Assembly: GCA_037954665.1 (NCBI GenBank)
Contig: JBBMOL010000065.1
Span: forward strand, 1,674,001-1,738,000
Reading direction: 5' to 3'
DNA: 64,000 bases
From: Laguncularia racemosa
Taxonomy: Eukaryota; Streptophyta; Magnoliopsida; Myrtales; Combretaceae
Part shown: positions 12,246 through 23,969 of the stretch, piece by piece
How the letters are laid out: each line of letters starts with the position of its first letter
Position numbering within the stretch: position 1 is the first letter of the stretch
The notes under the pieces: model-generated
Told to the model about the DNA's origin: nothing
Databases searched by the model: none
The model's input: the letters and a program-made list of their open reading frames with translations, nothing else
Program-made: the position numbers and the translations under genes

Positions 12246-15200
12246 ATGGGTATGCTATTTTTGGTCTGTTTAGCCCTTTACTTAGCAACCCTTTTGAGAT
12301 TCACCTCTCTTGCTCTCACACAAGATGGTATTACTACCTCTCCACTCCTATTTCACTTATTGTTTGTCTTGAAGTTTGAATTTTTGTAATATTTTTTTCG
12401 CTTAATCTTTATGTAATTCACTACTCATTTGCACATTCTTTATGACATTATGTTTTTCTTCATCTGGGCCATTTCAGTTTGGTATTTAAAGCTTAAAGCT
12501 TTGATCTTTTATACATTACCACAAGTTTATCCACAATTTTGGGTATATAAGCTGTGATTTTGTGTTTGTTTTTGTTTTATGTTCTTACCTTATTTTCAGG
12601 TATTACATTGTTGGAAATGAAGACTGATTTCAATGATACAAAGAATGCACTCAGCAACTGGCAAGCTTTTGATGAGACTCCTTGCAAATGGATTGGTATT
12701 TCTTGCCTCCCTGATGACCATAGAGTCAGTTCAATGTAAGCTAAAATGAAAAGCACTTTTCTTATATGTGTATTGTGTATTAATTATGCATTTTGAGTAT
12801 ATTTGCACCATGCTATTCAAATTTTCTTAAATTTTGTCTCTTGATTTGCTGTTTTTTCAGAAACTTGCCTTATATGCAATTAGCAGGAATTATATCACCT
12901 AGTATTGGAAAACTCAGTAGATTGCAAAGATTGTAAGCTCAAATTCTCATTTTTCTTTTCACACATTGAGCAAGAATGAATAGAACACTTAAGAGAGTAA
13001 CTGCATTTTCATTTTGTTGGAAATTCAGGTCGCTTCATTCGAACAACTTACACGGAATTATCCCGAATGAGATAACCAATTGCACGGACCTTAGGGCTTT
13101 GTAAGTATTGAAACTGATTGTTATGGCTTTGCAATTCTTCCTGTATGCTGAACTTTCTAGAAAAAAATTCTATGGATAAATCGTAATTGACAATGCAATT
13201 TATATAGGTATTTGAGAGCTAATTATCTTCGAGGAGGCATTCCGTCTGCCATTGGAAACCTCTCACGTCTCAGTATACTGTACAGTCGTCTCACAATTCA
13301 TTCCCTTTGTATTCATTTTAGTCTTCACCAGGCGGTGAACAGTCACATTGTTGAGTACATGACTAACTCAAGCGAATGCAGGGATTTATCGAGCAATTCA
13401 CTGAAGGGAGCCATACCTTCATCTATTGGTCGTCTCACACAGCTTCGACACCTGTAAGTTTGTCTCTAGTCAGTTTTCAGTATTGATATTGTTCTTCTCT
13501 TGTTGAGGAACGGCAATCTTTTTCTCTATTCTGTACAAAGTTGATGGTTATCGCTATGTTTGCTAGGAACTTGTCCACCAACTTCTTCTCCGGTGAGATA
13601 CCTAATGTTGGTGTTTTAAGCACTTTTGGACACAACTCGTAAGTACTCATATGCTAATGGAATTGAAATGTGCAATGAGCTTTGTTCTTGGAGATCTGCG
13701 TTCTTCAAATAGTAATAATGTCTACAACAAAGATGAAGATTGTTAATGCACTTTTTTATTAATTCATTACCTCTATTTGCTTTAAGTAAATGATAATAGG
13801 CTGTCGCTAAAAGTAATCTATGAAAAGAATTTTGTGGTTATCTTTGGTTTGCAAGGGGTGCAGTTTTTAAAAAGTAGAAATGTCATTAGGATTTTCTTTG
13901 CTCTCCATTACATATTGATGTTTGAGTAAATGATAATAGGTTGTGGCTAAAGGTACTCTATGAAAAGAGTTTTGGGGTTATCTTAGATTTGCAACGAGTG
14001 AATTTTCTGAAAAATAGAAATATAATTGAAATTTAATTTAAACCCTGCTTGATATTGTTTTTGTCACAGAGAGTTCATGAAAGTTTCAATCGTCCAAAGA
14101 ATGGTTATTTGCAAGATGAGATTAATATGTAATGTTGCAGTCATATGAACTGGTTATTTGTGCTGCTTCTTTGGTCCTGTTTCTGAAATTTATCAGCTTG
14201 CGATGCTTTTCTGCAGATTTATTGGGAACTTGGATCTTTGTGGACAGCAAGTGCTGAAGCCATGCAGGACCTCCATGGGATTTCCTGTGGTCCTACCACA
14301 TGCTACAAGTGATGAAGCAGCAGGTATGTATCAAATTATGTTGATTTGCTTTATGGGGAGCAATATCTGCTAGTTTCACGATTATATGGGGAGCTGCAAT
14401 TGGCCTCACTGGTTGAAATATTCCAGCTCCTGCTAAGCGAACTTCACACTATATCAAAGGAATTGTGATTGGGGCATTGTCGACAATGGGACTTGCACTT
14501 GTCATGCTTATGGCCTTCTTGTGGGTCTGCTTAATAGCAAAGAAGGAAAGGTCTGTCAAAAGATACACAGAAGTTAAAAAGCAAGTTGATCCAGAAGCAA
14601 GTAAGCCTTTTACTTTGGAATAATGTGTATATTTCTACCTAGTCTGATACTCCACCCCTAATGGAGCCATTGTTTTGTGGAAGGTACTAAGCTTATAACT
14701 TTTCATGGAGATCTCCCTTATCCATCATGTGAGATAATCGAGAAGCTAGAATCTCTTGATGAAGAGGATGTTGTGGGGTCAGGAGGATTTGGCACTGTGT
14801 ATAGAATGGTTATGAATGACTGTGGGACATTTGCTGTTAAAAGAATTGACCGAAATCGTGAAGGATCTGATCAAGTATTTGAAAGGGAGTTGGAGATTTT
14901 GGGCAGCATAAAGCATATAAACTTGGTAAATTTGCGAGGATACTGCAGGCTTCCTACATCAAAGCTTCTCATCTATGATTTCCTAGCCATGGGTAGCTTA
15001 GATGACCTTCTGCATGGTACTTTTTGACCTTATATTCAAATGGTCGTGGGTTAATTTCACTAAGAGAGCTTATGTTTTTACCAGTTTTTATTATGGCTAA
15101 CACTACAACCATTTGATTTAAAAGCTCAAGCTAGTAGATACGATATGGATTATTATATTTGTTACTTAACATGTCCCCTTACTTGTGGGCTCCCATCAAT

Positions 15201-17986
15201 TGAACAGTTTAATTAAATGGAGGTGAAACGACTCTACAGAGTTTGAATTCATGACCTCCTATACTGGTATTATGTTATAATTAGCACTATAACCATCTTA
15301 TTAAAAGTTTAAGCTTTTAGATCACATGGGTGTAGTGTTAGTCATAATACTCTTTGGCTTCAAGGTCCATTTGTTTTTTTTTTTTTGTTTTTTTCATTTC
15401 ATGACCTATCCATCCCTGTGGGAAGAGCTGCTAGAGTTGCAGACTTGATGCCCATACACTACTACATGTCATCTGTGCCATCTATTTTTTAAAGATTATG
15501 GCATGCTATAAGGATGACAGATAGGATTGTTTTTATCATGTTATTGACTTACAATAACTCTTTTGATGGAGACGGACAGAGGTTCTTTTTTTGTGTTTTT
15601 GAAAACACCATTCATGAAACGGAAAAATTTAAAACATAGACCCTGGAAAAAATGTAGCACTATAACCATCTTATTAAAAGTTTAAGCTTTTAGATCACAT
15701 GGTTCTCGTGTTAGTCATAATAGTCTTTGGTTTCAATGTCCATTTTTTTTTCTTTGTTTTTTTCATTTCATGACCTATCCATCCCTGTGGGAAGAGCTGC
15801 TAGAGTTGCAGACTTGATGCCCATACACTGCTACATGTCATCTGTGCCATCTATTTTTTAAAGATTATGGCATTCTATAAGGATGACAGATAGGATTGTT
15901 TTTTATCATGTTATTGACTTACAATAACTCTTTTGATGGAGACGGACAGAGGTTCTTTTTTTGTGTTTTTGAAAACACCATTCGTGAAATGGAAAAATTC
16001 AAAACAAGACCCTGGAAGAAAAGTAGCAGAGATATAGGTCATTGTGGTGCATTTATTCCAATAATTGATGGAGGAAAAAATTATACTTAACCATGGAGGC
16101 AAATATAGAATCCTCAGTGCTGATAATTTCTTGTTTTTGTACATTACTCCAGGTAGAGTAATTTTAATATAATGTTGACTATTCCTTACCTCTTCTTGCA
16201 ATTGTTTCAATAGACTAGTAGGTATACTCTCTGGTTATTCGGCTGGAAACTAAATTTGCTGGATATATCTGCCTGTTGACTATCCTAAATATTCCTTTGT
16301 TCTGAATTCTGTACCTGCCTTTTTATAATATTTTAAATAGGCAAAGAACGAGCTTTGAATTGGAGTGATAGATTGAAAATAGCTCTGGGGTCAGCTCGAG
16401 GACTAGCATACTTGCACCATGACTGCTGCCCCAAGATTGTTCACCGAGATATAAAATCCAGTAACATTCTCTTGGATGAAAATTTGGAGCCCCATGTCTC
16501 TGATTTTGGTCTTGCCAAGCTTCTGGTAGATGAGGATGCTCATGTCACAACTGTAGTTGCTGGTACTTTTGGCTATTTGGCTCCAGGTTAGTGCTTTTTA
16601 CCACCTTACATGTGGGATGGTGCTCTGGCCTGTGTTTCTTTAGCTAAATGCATTAAGTTCTTGCGAGTAGTACTTTGTACTCATTAAAGACATAGGCTGT
16701 TTGCTCTAGAAGAAAAGAAGGTCTAGAACATGTTATGATGTGATTTCAAGTTTTTGTAGGGTCTTTCCTTTAGATGTGAGGGAAGCCAAACCTTCATGCC
16801 AAATCTAAACCATTCAATTGCCTCAAACAAAAAACAATGTGTATAACGAAAAGCAAGCTCTTTGGTAGGTAAGTTGCTACAAAATAAATAATGGGACATG
16901 CAAATATCGTTCTCAAGCAGCTTAGAGTAATAGATGCATCATACATGAGGACTTTATGCTAAAGCGTTAAAATTTTCTTGTCCTCACTGATTGGTCTTGA
17001 AAGAGGCAGCCATGTAAATTTTTTTCAGATAACAGTAACATTGTTTTCAATTAGAGTGTCTCAATTTTCTGCTAAGATGCATTTTCTAAAGAGAGTAATT
17101 TGAAGACTGCATGCTCTAACAGAGAAACCAAGGAGCAAAATTAGACTAATTAACTTGGAATGGGAAAACTTCGCAGTTCAGATACGACAATTGAATACAA
17201 CTGTACTAATCTCAATAGACCTTTTTATTATGCATTGTGGATCAAATGGGATTAGATGCCCTAGTAGTCCTAGCTATAAATGATCAATACTAGATGTTCC
17301 GTGAATCTCCTTTGGAAGTATAATTTTTTTTTTTTTTAAAAAGAGGAACAAAACAAGAATTCCTATGTCATAAGTCAAGAAGTTGAACAAAGAGTACTCT
17401 TTGCTTTACACAAGTTGATTCCACTCTGATGAACTAAGAAAGATTCTTGGCTGTTTTGGTTCTTTCAAAAATTGTTGCTTTCTCTTTGTTGACATCTCGT
17501 CTTCTAAATTTGCAATTCCGTGTAGAGTATCTCCAAAGTGGGGTAGCTACAGAAAAGTCAGACGTATACAGCTTTGGAGTTTTATTACTTGAGCTTGTCT
17601 CCGGTAAAAGACCAACTGATCCCTCCCTTGTGAAGAAAGGCTTAAATGTTGTTGGATGGGTAATTATCTTCAATTTCTTCCCACTATGCATCAATAACAT
17701 GAAATATGAATAACATAATTGTGAAAAGAAAACATATGAATATGTTCTGTTATACTGGCAGATGAACACACTTATAAGAGAAAGTCGAGTAGAAGACATT
17801 TTGGATCATAGATGCAATGGTGCAGATGCAGAATCGTTAGAAGCAATTCTTGATGTAGCTGTTCGGTGCACTGATGCAAACCCAGAGGATAGGCCGGTGA
17901 TGAACCAGGTATTACAGATGCTTGAGCAAGAGGTCATGTCACCTTGCCCAAGTGATTTCTATGGATCACATTCAGATTATTGCTGA
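12246..17986 (+). CDS. LRR receptor-like serine/threonine protein kinase, FEI/At5g62710 type
   Basis: Plasma-membrane receptor kinase expected to sense an extracellular cue and phosphorylate cytosolic targets. Exons: 12246-12327, 12600-12735, 12861-12932, 13029-13100, 13208-13279, 13382-13453, 13567-13638, 14217-14323, 14427-14600, 14684-15016, 16341-16586, 17526-17659, 17762-17986. All junctions are GT-AG and the sum is 1797 nt, giving 598 aa. Visible parts: signal peptide (1-about 26), LRR N-terminal cap with CKWIGISC, five LRRs (73-193) each from one 72-nt exon, transmembrane helix about 241-265, and a kinase from about 312. The kinase has a GSGGFGTV P-loop (318-325), Lys339, HRD 432-434 and DFG 452-454. 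It is therefore an RD kinase with all core catalytic residues. The tail SHSDYC matches my recollection of At5g62710. The start is the only ATG giving a signal peptide. Expression has not been tested; introns hold repeats but no lesion touches an exon. Confidence 0.93.
13785..14064. repeat. Two tandem units of about 140 bp in the kinase intron
   Basis: The word agtaaatgataatagg starts both at 13785 and at 13925. The following sequence is repeated with scattered substitutions, including 'ctatgaaaagagttttggggt' variants and 'atttgcaa'. It lies wholly inside the intron between 13638 and 14217. Confidence 0.75.
15085..15360. repeat. Dispersed repeat copy with 'aaaagtttaagcttttagat' core
   Basis: The signature is a line of words about numbered states of one repeat: 'attaaatggaggtg', 'gtttgaattcatgacctcc', 'taatac', 'ataaccatcttattaaaagtttaagc'. 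Similar copies lie at about 30345-30560 and 42235-42310 inside the HPP gene, and partly at 27110-27200. I know this pattern as a common eudicot interspersed repeat, but I cannot assign its class. The first duplicated intron unit begins inside it. Confidence 0.5.
15282..16023. repeat. Tandem duplication of a roughly 370-bp intron segment
   Basis: Unit 1 is 15282-15654 and unit 2 is 15655-16023. They run in parallel from 'tagcactataaccatctta' to 'gaccctggaa', differing by single bases and a few small indels. The pair sits in the 1.3-kb intron that interrupts the kinase domain (15017-16340). The near identity suggests a recent duplication. Open frames within it are not genes. Confidence 0.9.
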
Positions 17987-20900
17987 GAGAGACATACGCA
18001 AGGTATTGTCCAAAAGGATTGTTGGCTGTTCACATTCTGCTTGAATGTATTCAAGTCTGTAAATTATTTTTCGTGCTGGTTCAAGTGCCTGGTCAGCCAT
18101 GGCTGCACTGCACATTTTGGCTTGCTAAACTTTCTGTCTCTAGATACCCATGAGTGGAGTAGGAGTGTTAACAAGATGATCTTCCATTCTTGTTAAATGC
18201 TGCAATTTTTTCTCGATGTGATCGATAGTTTAATCTCAATTTAATCATCTCATGTCCAGTGCTTAGAGTTGGATTTTTGTAGAGATAAATGTTGTGTTGG
18301 TTGCAAGATTCTTCCTCCTACCTTGAGGAGCTGACATATTTCTCCATATGTATATATGATAAGTTTTTCCCTATGTTGTAGTTCCCAATGTGGAACTGAA
18401 GAAAGTCCATGAATATAGTTTGACAAGAGCCGCCATTGCGAATTAAACAACTGTGAGTTTGAATTCAACTTAAAATACAAAAAACTTAGCACTTGGGTTT
18501 CTATGTTTGAGTAGTTCAAAATGCTATTCAATGAGATTGAATTTGGCTAGGGCCAATGAGCTTGTTTAGACTCATTCCTATGAAAAGGAAAATTCGATTC
18601 CTCTTTATTAGATGATACTGAAGTTCATGCTAGATTATGCTTCATGCAAAACTAAAGTGTCAACTTAAACTCGACTAGGTTTGCTAGCTCCTTAGACTTG
18701 AGTAGTCTGGAGTTGGAACTCGGGTTTGTGAACTTAGTCACATGTATGATGATGTGACTACGGAACTTATAAGGAACCATAATGAGAAGGGGTTTTGGTC
18801 TACTACATGGTACTTAGCTCCAAATCTACTTAAGTGTTGACTCGATTAGAGACTTATAATTGAGGTGAGTTTGTGCTTTAGCTACTAGTAAGATAAGTTG
18901 GAGCTTGATTCAATTTGATTTGATGAATTTTCAAACTTATTCAAGCTTAAATTAAGTATATATCGAGTTTTAATATAAATTTAATTAAAAGGATATGAAA
19001 GTTTTCAAATAGTTGAGTTACTTTGATTAAGCTTGAGTTGGAAAGGTTTAGATAAATGGAGTTTGAGTCGGGCTTTTGTTACTTTTTTGTAGCCAAGGAG
19101 CGATTTCTTTTTTCTTTTTGCGTAGATTCATAAATTATATTTTAACCATGAAAATCTTTAGTGAAAAAAAAGAAAAAACTTAGAACACATGAAAATTATA
19201 AAATATATGCTAAAATATTGTAATTGGGAGTACTAAAATTTCACTTGGCATTATATATTTATGATAATATGTTGATGACATTTTATCTAGATACAACTAT
19301 ATTTTATAAAACATTCACGCCAAGCATTGGAAATATCTTTTCGGTACATTTTTATAAAACATAATTAAACACATAAAATATGTCATTTTCAAAAAAATAT
19401 TTTTAATGGGAAATATTTTTTATTATTAGTAATTTTCCTAGAAACAAATAAAATGTGGCACTTTGGAATCTGACATGTACTATAATAAATACAATTCGCT
19501 ATATTTAAAGACACTCTAAATTCCAACCAATCACCGAATTTATAATCGGGAGCCCTTTTTTTGTTTTAATTTTTTTACAATAATTATTGACAATGTGAAA
19601 AAAGTAATTTCCCAACAAGTATATAAAGGCTACTTATTTAAAAAATAGTTTCCTTGACTGGTGGCTCTAAGTATTAAAAGATTAAAAAAAAAGTTTTATT
19701 AATATTCTAATATGTTGCTTTTCTTTTATATATATATATATATTACCTTTTAAAGATGTTTGGGGTATTTATTATTGTTTTTTTTTTTTTTATCATTATG
19801 AATTTTTTCTTTTACAAATGCAATACTATAGGGTTAGTCCAATGGTAAATCCTATCAATATAATAATTTTCCAAAACACTAGATCAAGCAATAAAAACCA
19901 CATTAATTGAAAGCTACTTTGGAATGCATATAGATATATATGTATTAAAGTAATAGATAAATTATATATACATCCCTCTAATATTTACTTTACATGTAGT
20001 TAGTTTTTTTTTTTTTAAAAAATTGAGAGTTTAAAGCTTCTAAATCTCTTGCCATTGGATAAGATTAAAACAAAAATAATAAAATTCAAAAAAAAAAAGT
20101 TCAAAACTAGGTAAAAATTGATCACATAGGATTGCAAATACATTTTTCTTTTCAAAAAATTTAAAGGTTTTAAAAATAAAACAAATATAAGAGATTGCAT
20201 TTTCAATTTAACCTAAACTAATTGAAGTGTCTGTGCTATTGCTAACAGTCTTGGCTTTTCAAACTATTGAAAGTCCGGTAGAGGCAGGGCCTTTGTAGCT
20301 TGATCGCTTGCTGAAGGTTGGATTGGGGGATCTTATCTTCTGCCTTTATTCTTGAGGTGTCTGCAACGTTTCTGCCCAGATTCTCTGACAGATCTATAAG
20401 ATTCTCTGCACATTGTACATGTAGGACAAAAACAAAAATAACATAATTTTTTATATTAAGTTAATAAATGATCGTAAATTTTTTTTAATTATTATAAAAA
20501 TAAGGTATGATGTGCAGAATTTAAAAAAAAATAAATTTAAAATTTTATGGTATATATTTATGTTAGATTTTTTATAGGAAAAATTTTATGTATTCAAAGC
20601 ATGATAGTACTATAAAATTCCCAATAATTATGCTAAACATTGGCATTGGTGATTAATAAATATAGGAAACGCAAATTAAACATGATGAGAATGATTTTGG
20701 AATCAATTTTTCTTTTTTTCTTTTTTTGTTTCCCTCGATGATTATAATGAGGAAAGGGAAATTTAAATCCGACCCATCTCGCTTGAGAGATCAGTATATA
20801 TACCATTAGATTACAAGGGTTTAAACGAATTATTTTTCTTTTCTTTTTTTTTTTAGTTAATAATTTCCATGGCATAGTTTCTCTCTTTCTTTCCTATAAT

Positions 20901-23171
20901 TAGTGGTCATGTGTGTGATTTGATTTTGTATTGTTCTATATTTTAAATATAAGGATCTTGTTATACTTAATTTTCACATACTTTGTGTAGGTGCATGTTT
21001 GCTACATGAAAGCAATTTTTAAAAAGTATTTTACTTTGTTGTATTCAATTTTCAAGCACTTAATGTGGGTATATTAATTACAATTTATGCCAAAACAATT
21101 TACTTTATTGTATATGAAGTTCTCCAATTAATCTTCCTTATTTTTGCAAGCGAATAGCAACTTATTCAACTAGGCAAATTAAATGTGACACGCATGTTTT
21201 TTATGTAGTTGACAAATATATTTATAATGCATTATTATAGTTATTTCATCTTTTTTTTCTTTATAGTATTTTTTAACTGTTTATATATTATTTTTTTGTC
21301 TTTCATGGTCAGGTGCTTTTTTTTTTTTTTTTCCTTTCCTTTATCAATAGTCACCTGTGCAATTTAGATGTTTTAATTTTACTATGTTAATATTATATTT
21401 AATTTTTATACATGCAATGCATATGCATGTTTGGTAGTAATAACCTTAAGAGATTATGAAAACTAATAACTTTTGACAATTAATCATGTTAGGACATTAG
21501 CTATAGCTAATCATGAGTGGTGGCCAAGCTAATCGTAAGTTACTACCTATTCATTGTTGCTTTTGCTATCCTATGTGCGATTGTAACATTATCATCATCA
21601 TTTGAAAGCTAACTCTCACATTAGGCTACTTTGAACTACCCACTCTCACTTTACTTCACTAGGTAAACTCTCTCTTAGATTTCTCCTTTTCTAGGTCATC
21701 CATTATGGAGGGTTGGCTTTCGACAAGAGTATCAAATGTTACGACTTTAGCCCAACTACTTATCATTTGTTTAATTAAGTCTAGAAGCATTCTTATTATT
21801 ATTTTTTTAATGGTATCGTGTGTTGAGAATTCAAGTCAAGAATATTGAAATTATATTTGTTAAATTGACCATTTCAAATATCGAAATCTCTATAAACATG
21901 CAAAAATATTTATCTATATTAGACTTTTCTTTTTCAATTATAATTGTTGAATACTACATGCTTTTGGATGGGGAAGGGGGAAGATGGTGGACTACATATT
22001 GTTAGAATCAGTATTTTTGCTACAAACAAAGTAACATACATTAATAAGAGATATAACAAGTAAAGAAAGAAAAACACATACAATATTTACATGGAACTCA
22101 AAAGGACATAGGTGAAAAGCTATGGGTAAAATTGAGTAATTAACTATAGTGTTAGACTAATCGTGCATTAGTTCTCTCACACAATCTTAGAGCACTCATT
22201 TACTAATATGTTCCTAGGATTTTCTACTTTCTCACTCTTATCAATATACCTATTCATATAGTGATTAGTGTTTATGAAAGTCCCAAACCTCAATACATAA
22301 AACAGAAAATGACGTAGTCATTAATAAAACACAAAAGAAGTTTTTAGAGTTAAGGGCAAGCCTTCATTGAGTCTTGTATACATTTTGTAGATGGATGGGC
22401 TTATTAGATTTGCATCATGTGCACGCAACATGAGTCGTGTACCTAACTTAATGTTACATGAGTGATGTAAGACGACAACTTCAAGTGGGAAAAGGATGGC
22501 TTAGGAAGGAGGAAACATTAGTCTTAGTTGATCATTAAATAGCTAAAGTTAATGGTCATTATTGGATCATCTTGATGATTGATGGGATCTTTTGGAGCAT
22601 CTCATGAGCTTCTAGGCTTGTATTTGGTCTAGTGAACATATAAATCTATTGATAAGATTAAGTTTGATTAAGTCAATCTCAATAGTCTTTGTTTCAAATT
22701 CAGTAAATCAAAACTTTCTAAACCAATTTAAGGAACAACCTTAATTATTTGGATGCTATTATTATTTTAATAATTAGTCTAGATTATTATTGAGCTTAAC
22801 CCATTTAATATGATTGCATTTTAAACCTCTACAAGTTTCGAAGATACAAATCTAATATATATTATTTGTCCTCCCTAAAGGACAAACATTTTATATTTAT
22901 TTCCGTTCTCTTAATAGACACATATAAAGAAAATGATTATGGAGAAGCGTGAAGTATGTATTGCAATTAAAACGACAGAAGGGACAAACGCCATATGACA
23001 TTGTATCATATCACTATCAAAGCCTGTTATTTATATTCAATTATTCTCACCTAACATGTTTTCTTTTATAACTTACATCATACTACACCCTATCACTAGC
23101 TCCTACCCATGTGTACTATCTCCTCCAGATATTCATGGTATAGTTGAAGAGACACATAGAGGACACAAAAG
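17987..23171. other. Intergenic region, no supported gene
   Basis: It begins with the 3' UTR of the kinase gene and then becomes AT-rich. A 'gagcttgag'-type repeat lies at about 18640-19090 and an AT run at about 19730-19743. About 22000-22700 looks like a decayed LTR: it starts tgttagaatca and has a 'cacatacaatatttacatgg' segment of the kind seen in many plant LTRs. I could not find its partner. A possible TATA box for the SDR gene is at about 23028-23036. Confidence 0.5.
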
Positions 23172-23969
23172 ATGACGGATCACAAAAGACTCAGCGGCAA
23201 AGTGGCCATCATAACGGGTGGTGCAAGCGGCATGGGTGAGGAAGCATCTCGAAAATTCGTCGATCACGGCGCATTCGTCGTGATCGCCGACATCCAAGAC
23301 GAGAAGGGCCAAAACCTTGCGGCATCGATCGGGTGTAATTACATCCACTGTGATGTCTCGGACGAAGAACAAGTGAAAAATTTAGTCGACTCGACCATAC
23401 AATCATACAACCGCCTGGACATCATGTTTAGCAATGCAGGTACAATAGGCGACAACATTAGAACAAACAAGCAGCAAATATTAGATTTCGAGATACCAAG
23501 GTATGAAAACTTATTTTCAGTTAATGTACGTGGGACGGTCGCTTGCGTTAAGCACGCGGCCCGTGCCATGGTACAGCTAGGTGTGAAGGGGAGTATAATT
23601 TGTACGGGCAGTGTTGTAGCGACAAGTGGAACAGAAGTCGCAACAGACTATACGATGTCAAAACATGCTGTCCTAGGGCTAATGAGGTGTGCTAGTAGGC
23701 AGCTCGGGAAGCATGGAATACGCGTAAATTGCGTATCGCCGGGGGCGGTTGCGACGCCAGGATTGTGTGATTATTGGGTGAAGAGCGTGGAGGAAGTGGA
23801 GGGGATATTCGAATCTAGTTCATGCTTGGAAGGGATGCTGAAAGCGAAGCATGTGGTTGATGCAGTCGTGTTTCTTGCGTCGGACGAATCTGAATTTGTA
23901 AGTGGTCATGATTTGGTTGTCGATGGAGTTCGGACAGCTCTAAGTGCCATGGATTTTGCTCTTAAATAG
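23172..23969 (+). CDS. Short-chain dehydrogenase/reductase, SDR110C type (ABA2/zerumbone synthase-like)
   Basis: A cytosolic NAD(H)-dependent oxidoreductase of 265 aa, the full length for classical plant SDRs of this group. It has the Rossmann motif TGGASGMG (15-22), Asp40 at the end of beta-2 (favours NAD over NADP), NNAG-type SNAG with NAG at 88-90, Asn118, Ser147, and YxxxK as Tyr160-Lys164. The catalytic tetrad Asn-Ser-Tyr-Lys is therefore complete. Relatives oxidise or reduce terpenoid, steroid or xanthoxin alcohols; the substrate here cannot be read from sequence. The gene is a single open frame, whereas many family members have one or two introns, so a retrocopy or intron loss is possible. 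It is richer in G+C than its flanks. The start is the first ATG and places the cofactor motif at the usual distance. Confidence 0.93.
   Translation: MTDHKRLSGKVAIITGGASGMGEEASRKFVDHGAFVVIADIQDEKGQNLAASIGCNYIHCDVSDEEQVKNLVDSTIQSYNRLDIMFSNAGTIGDNIRTNKQQILDFEIPRYENLFSVNVRGTVACVKHAARAMVQLGVKGSIICTGSVVATSGTEVATDYTMSKHAVLGLMRCASRQLGKHGIRVNCVSPGAVATPGLCDYWVKSVEEVEGIFESSSCLEGMLKAKHVVDAVVFLASDESEFVSGHDLVVDGVRTALSAMDFALK

Noticed and set aside
15896..16210. Open frames in the kinase intron
   Set aside because: They lie in the tandemly duplicated non-coding segment, lack domains, and are absent from the kinase reading.
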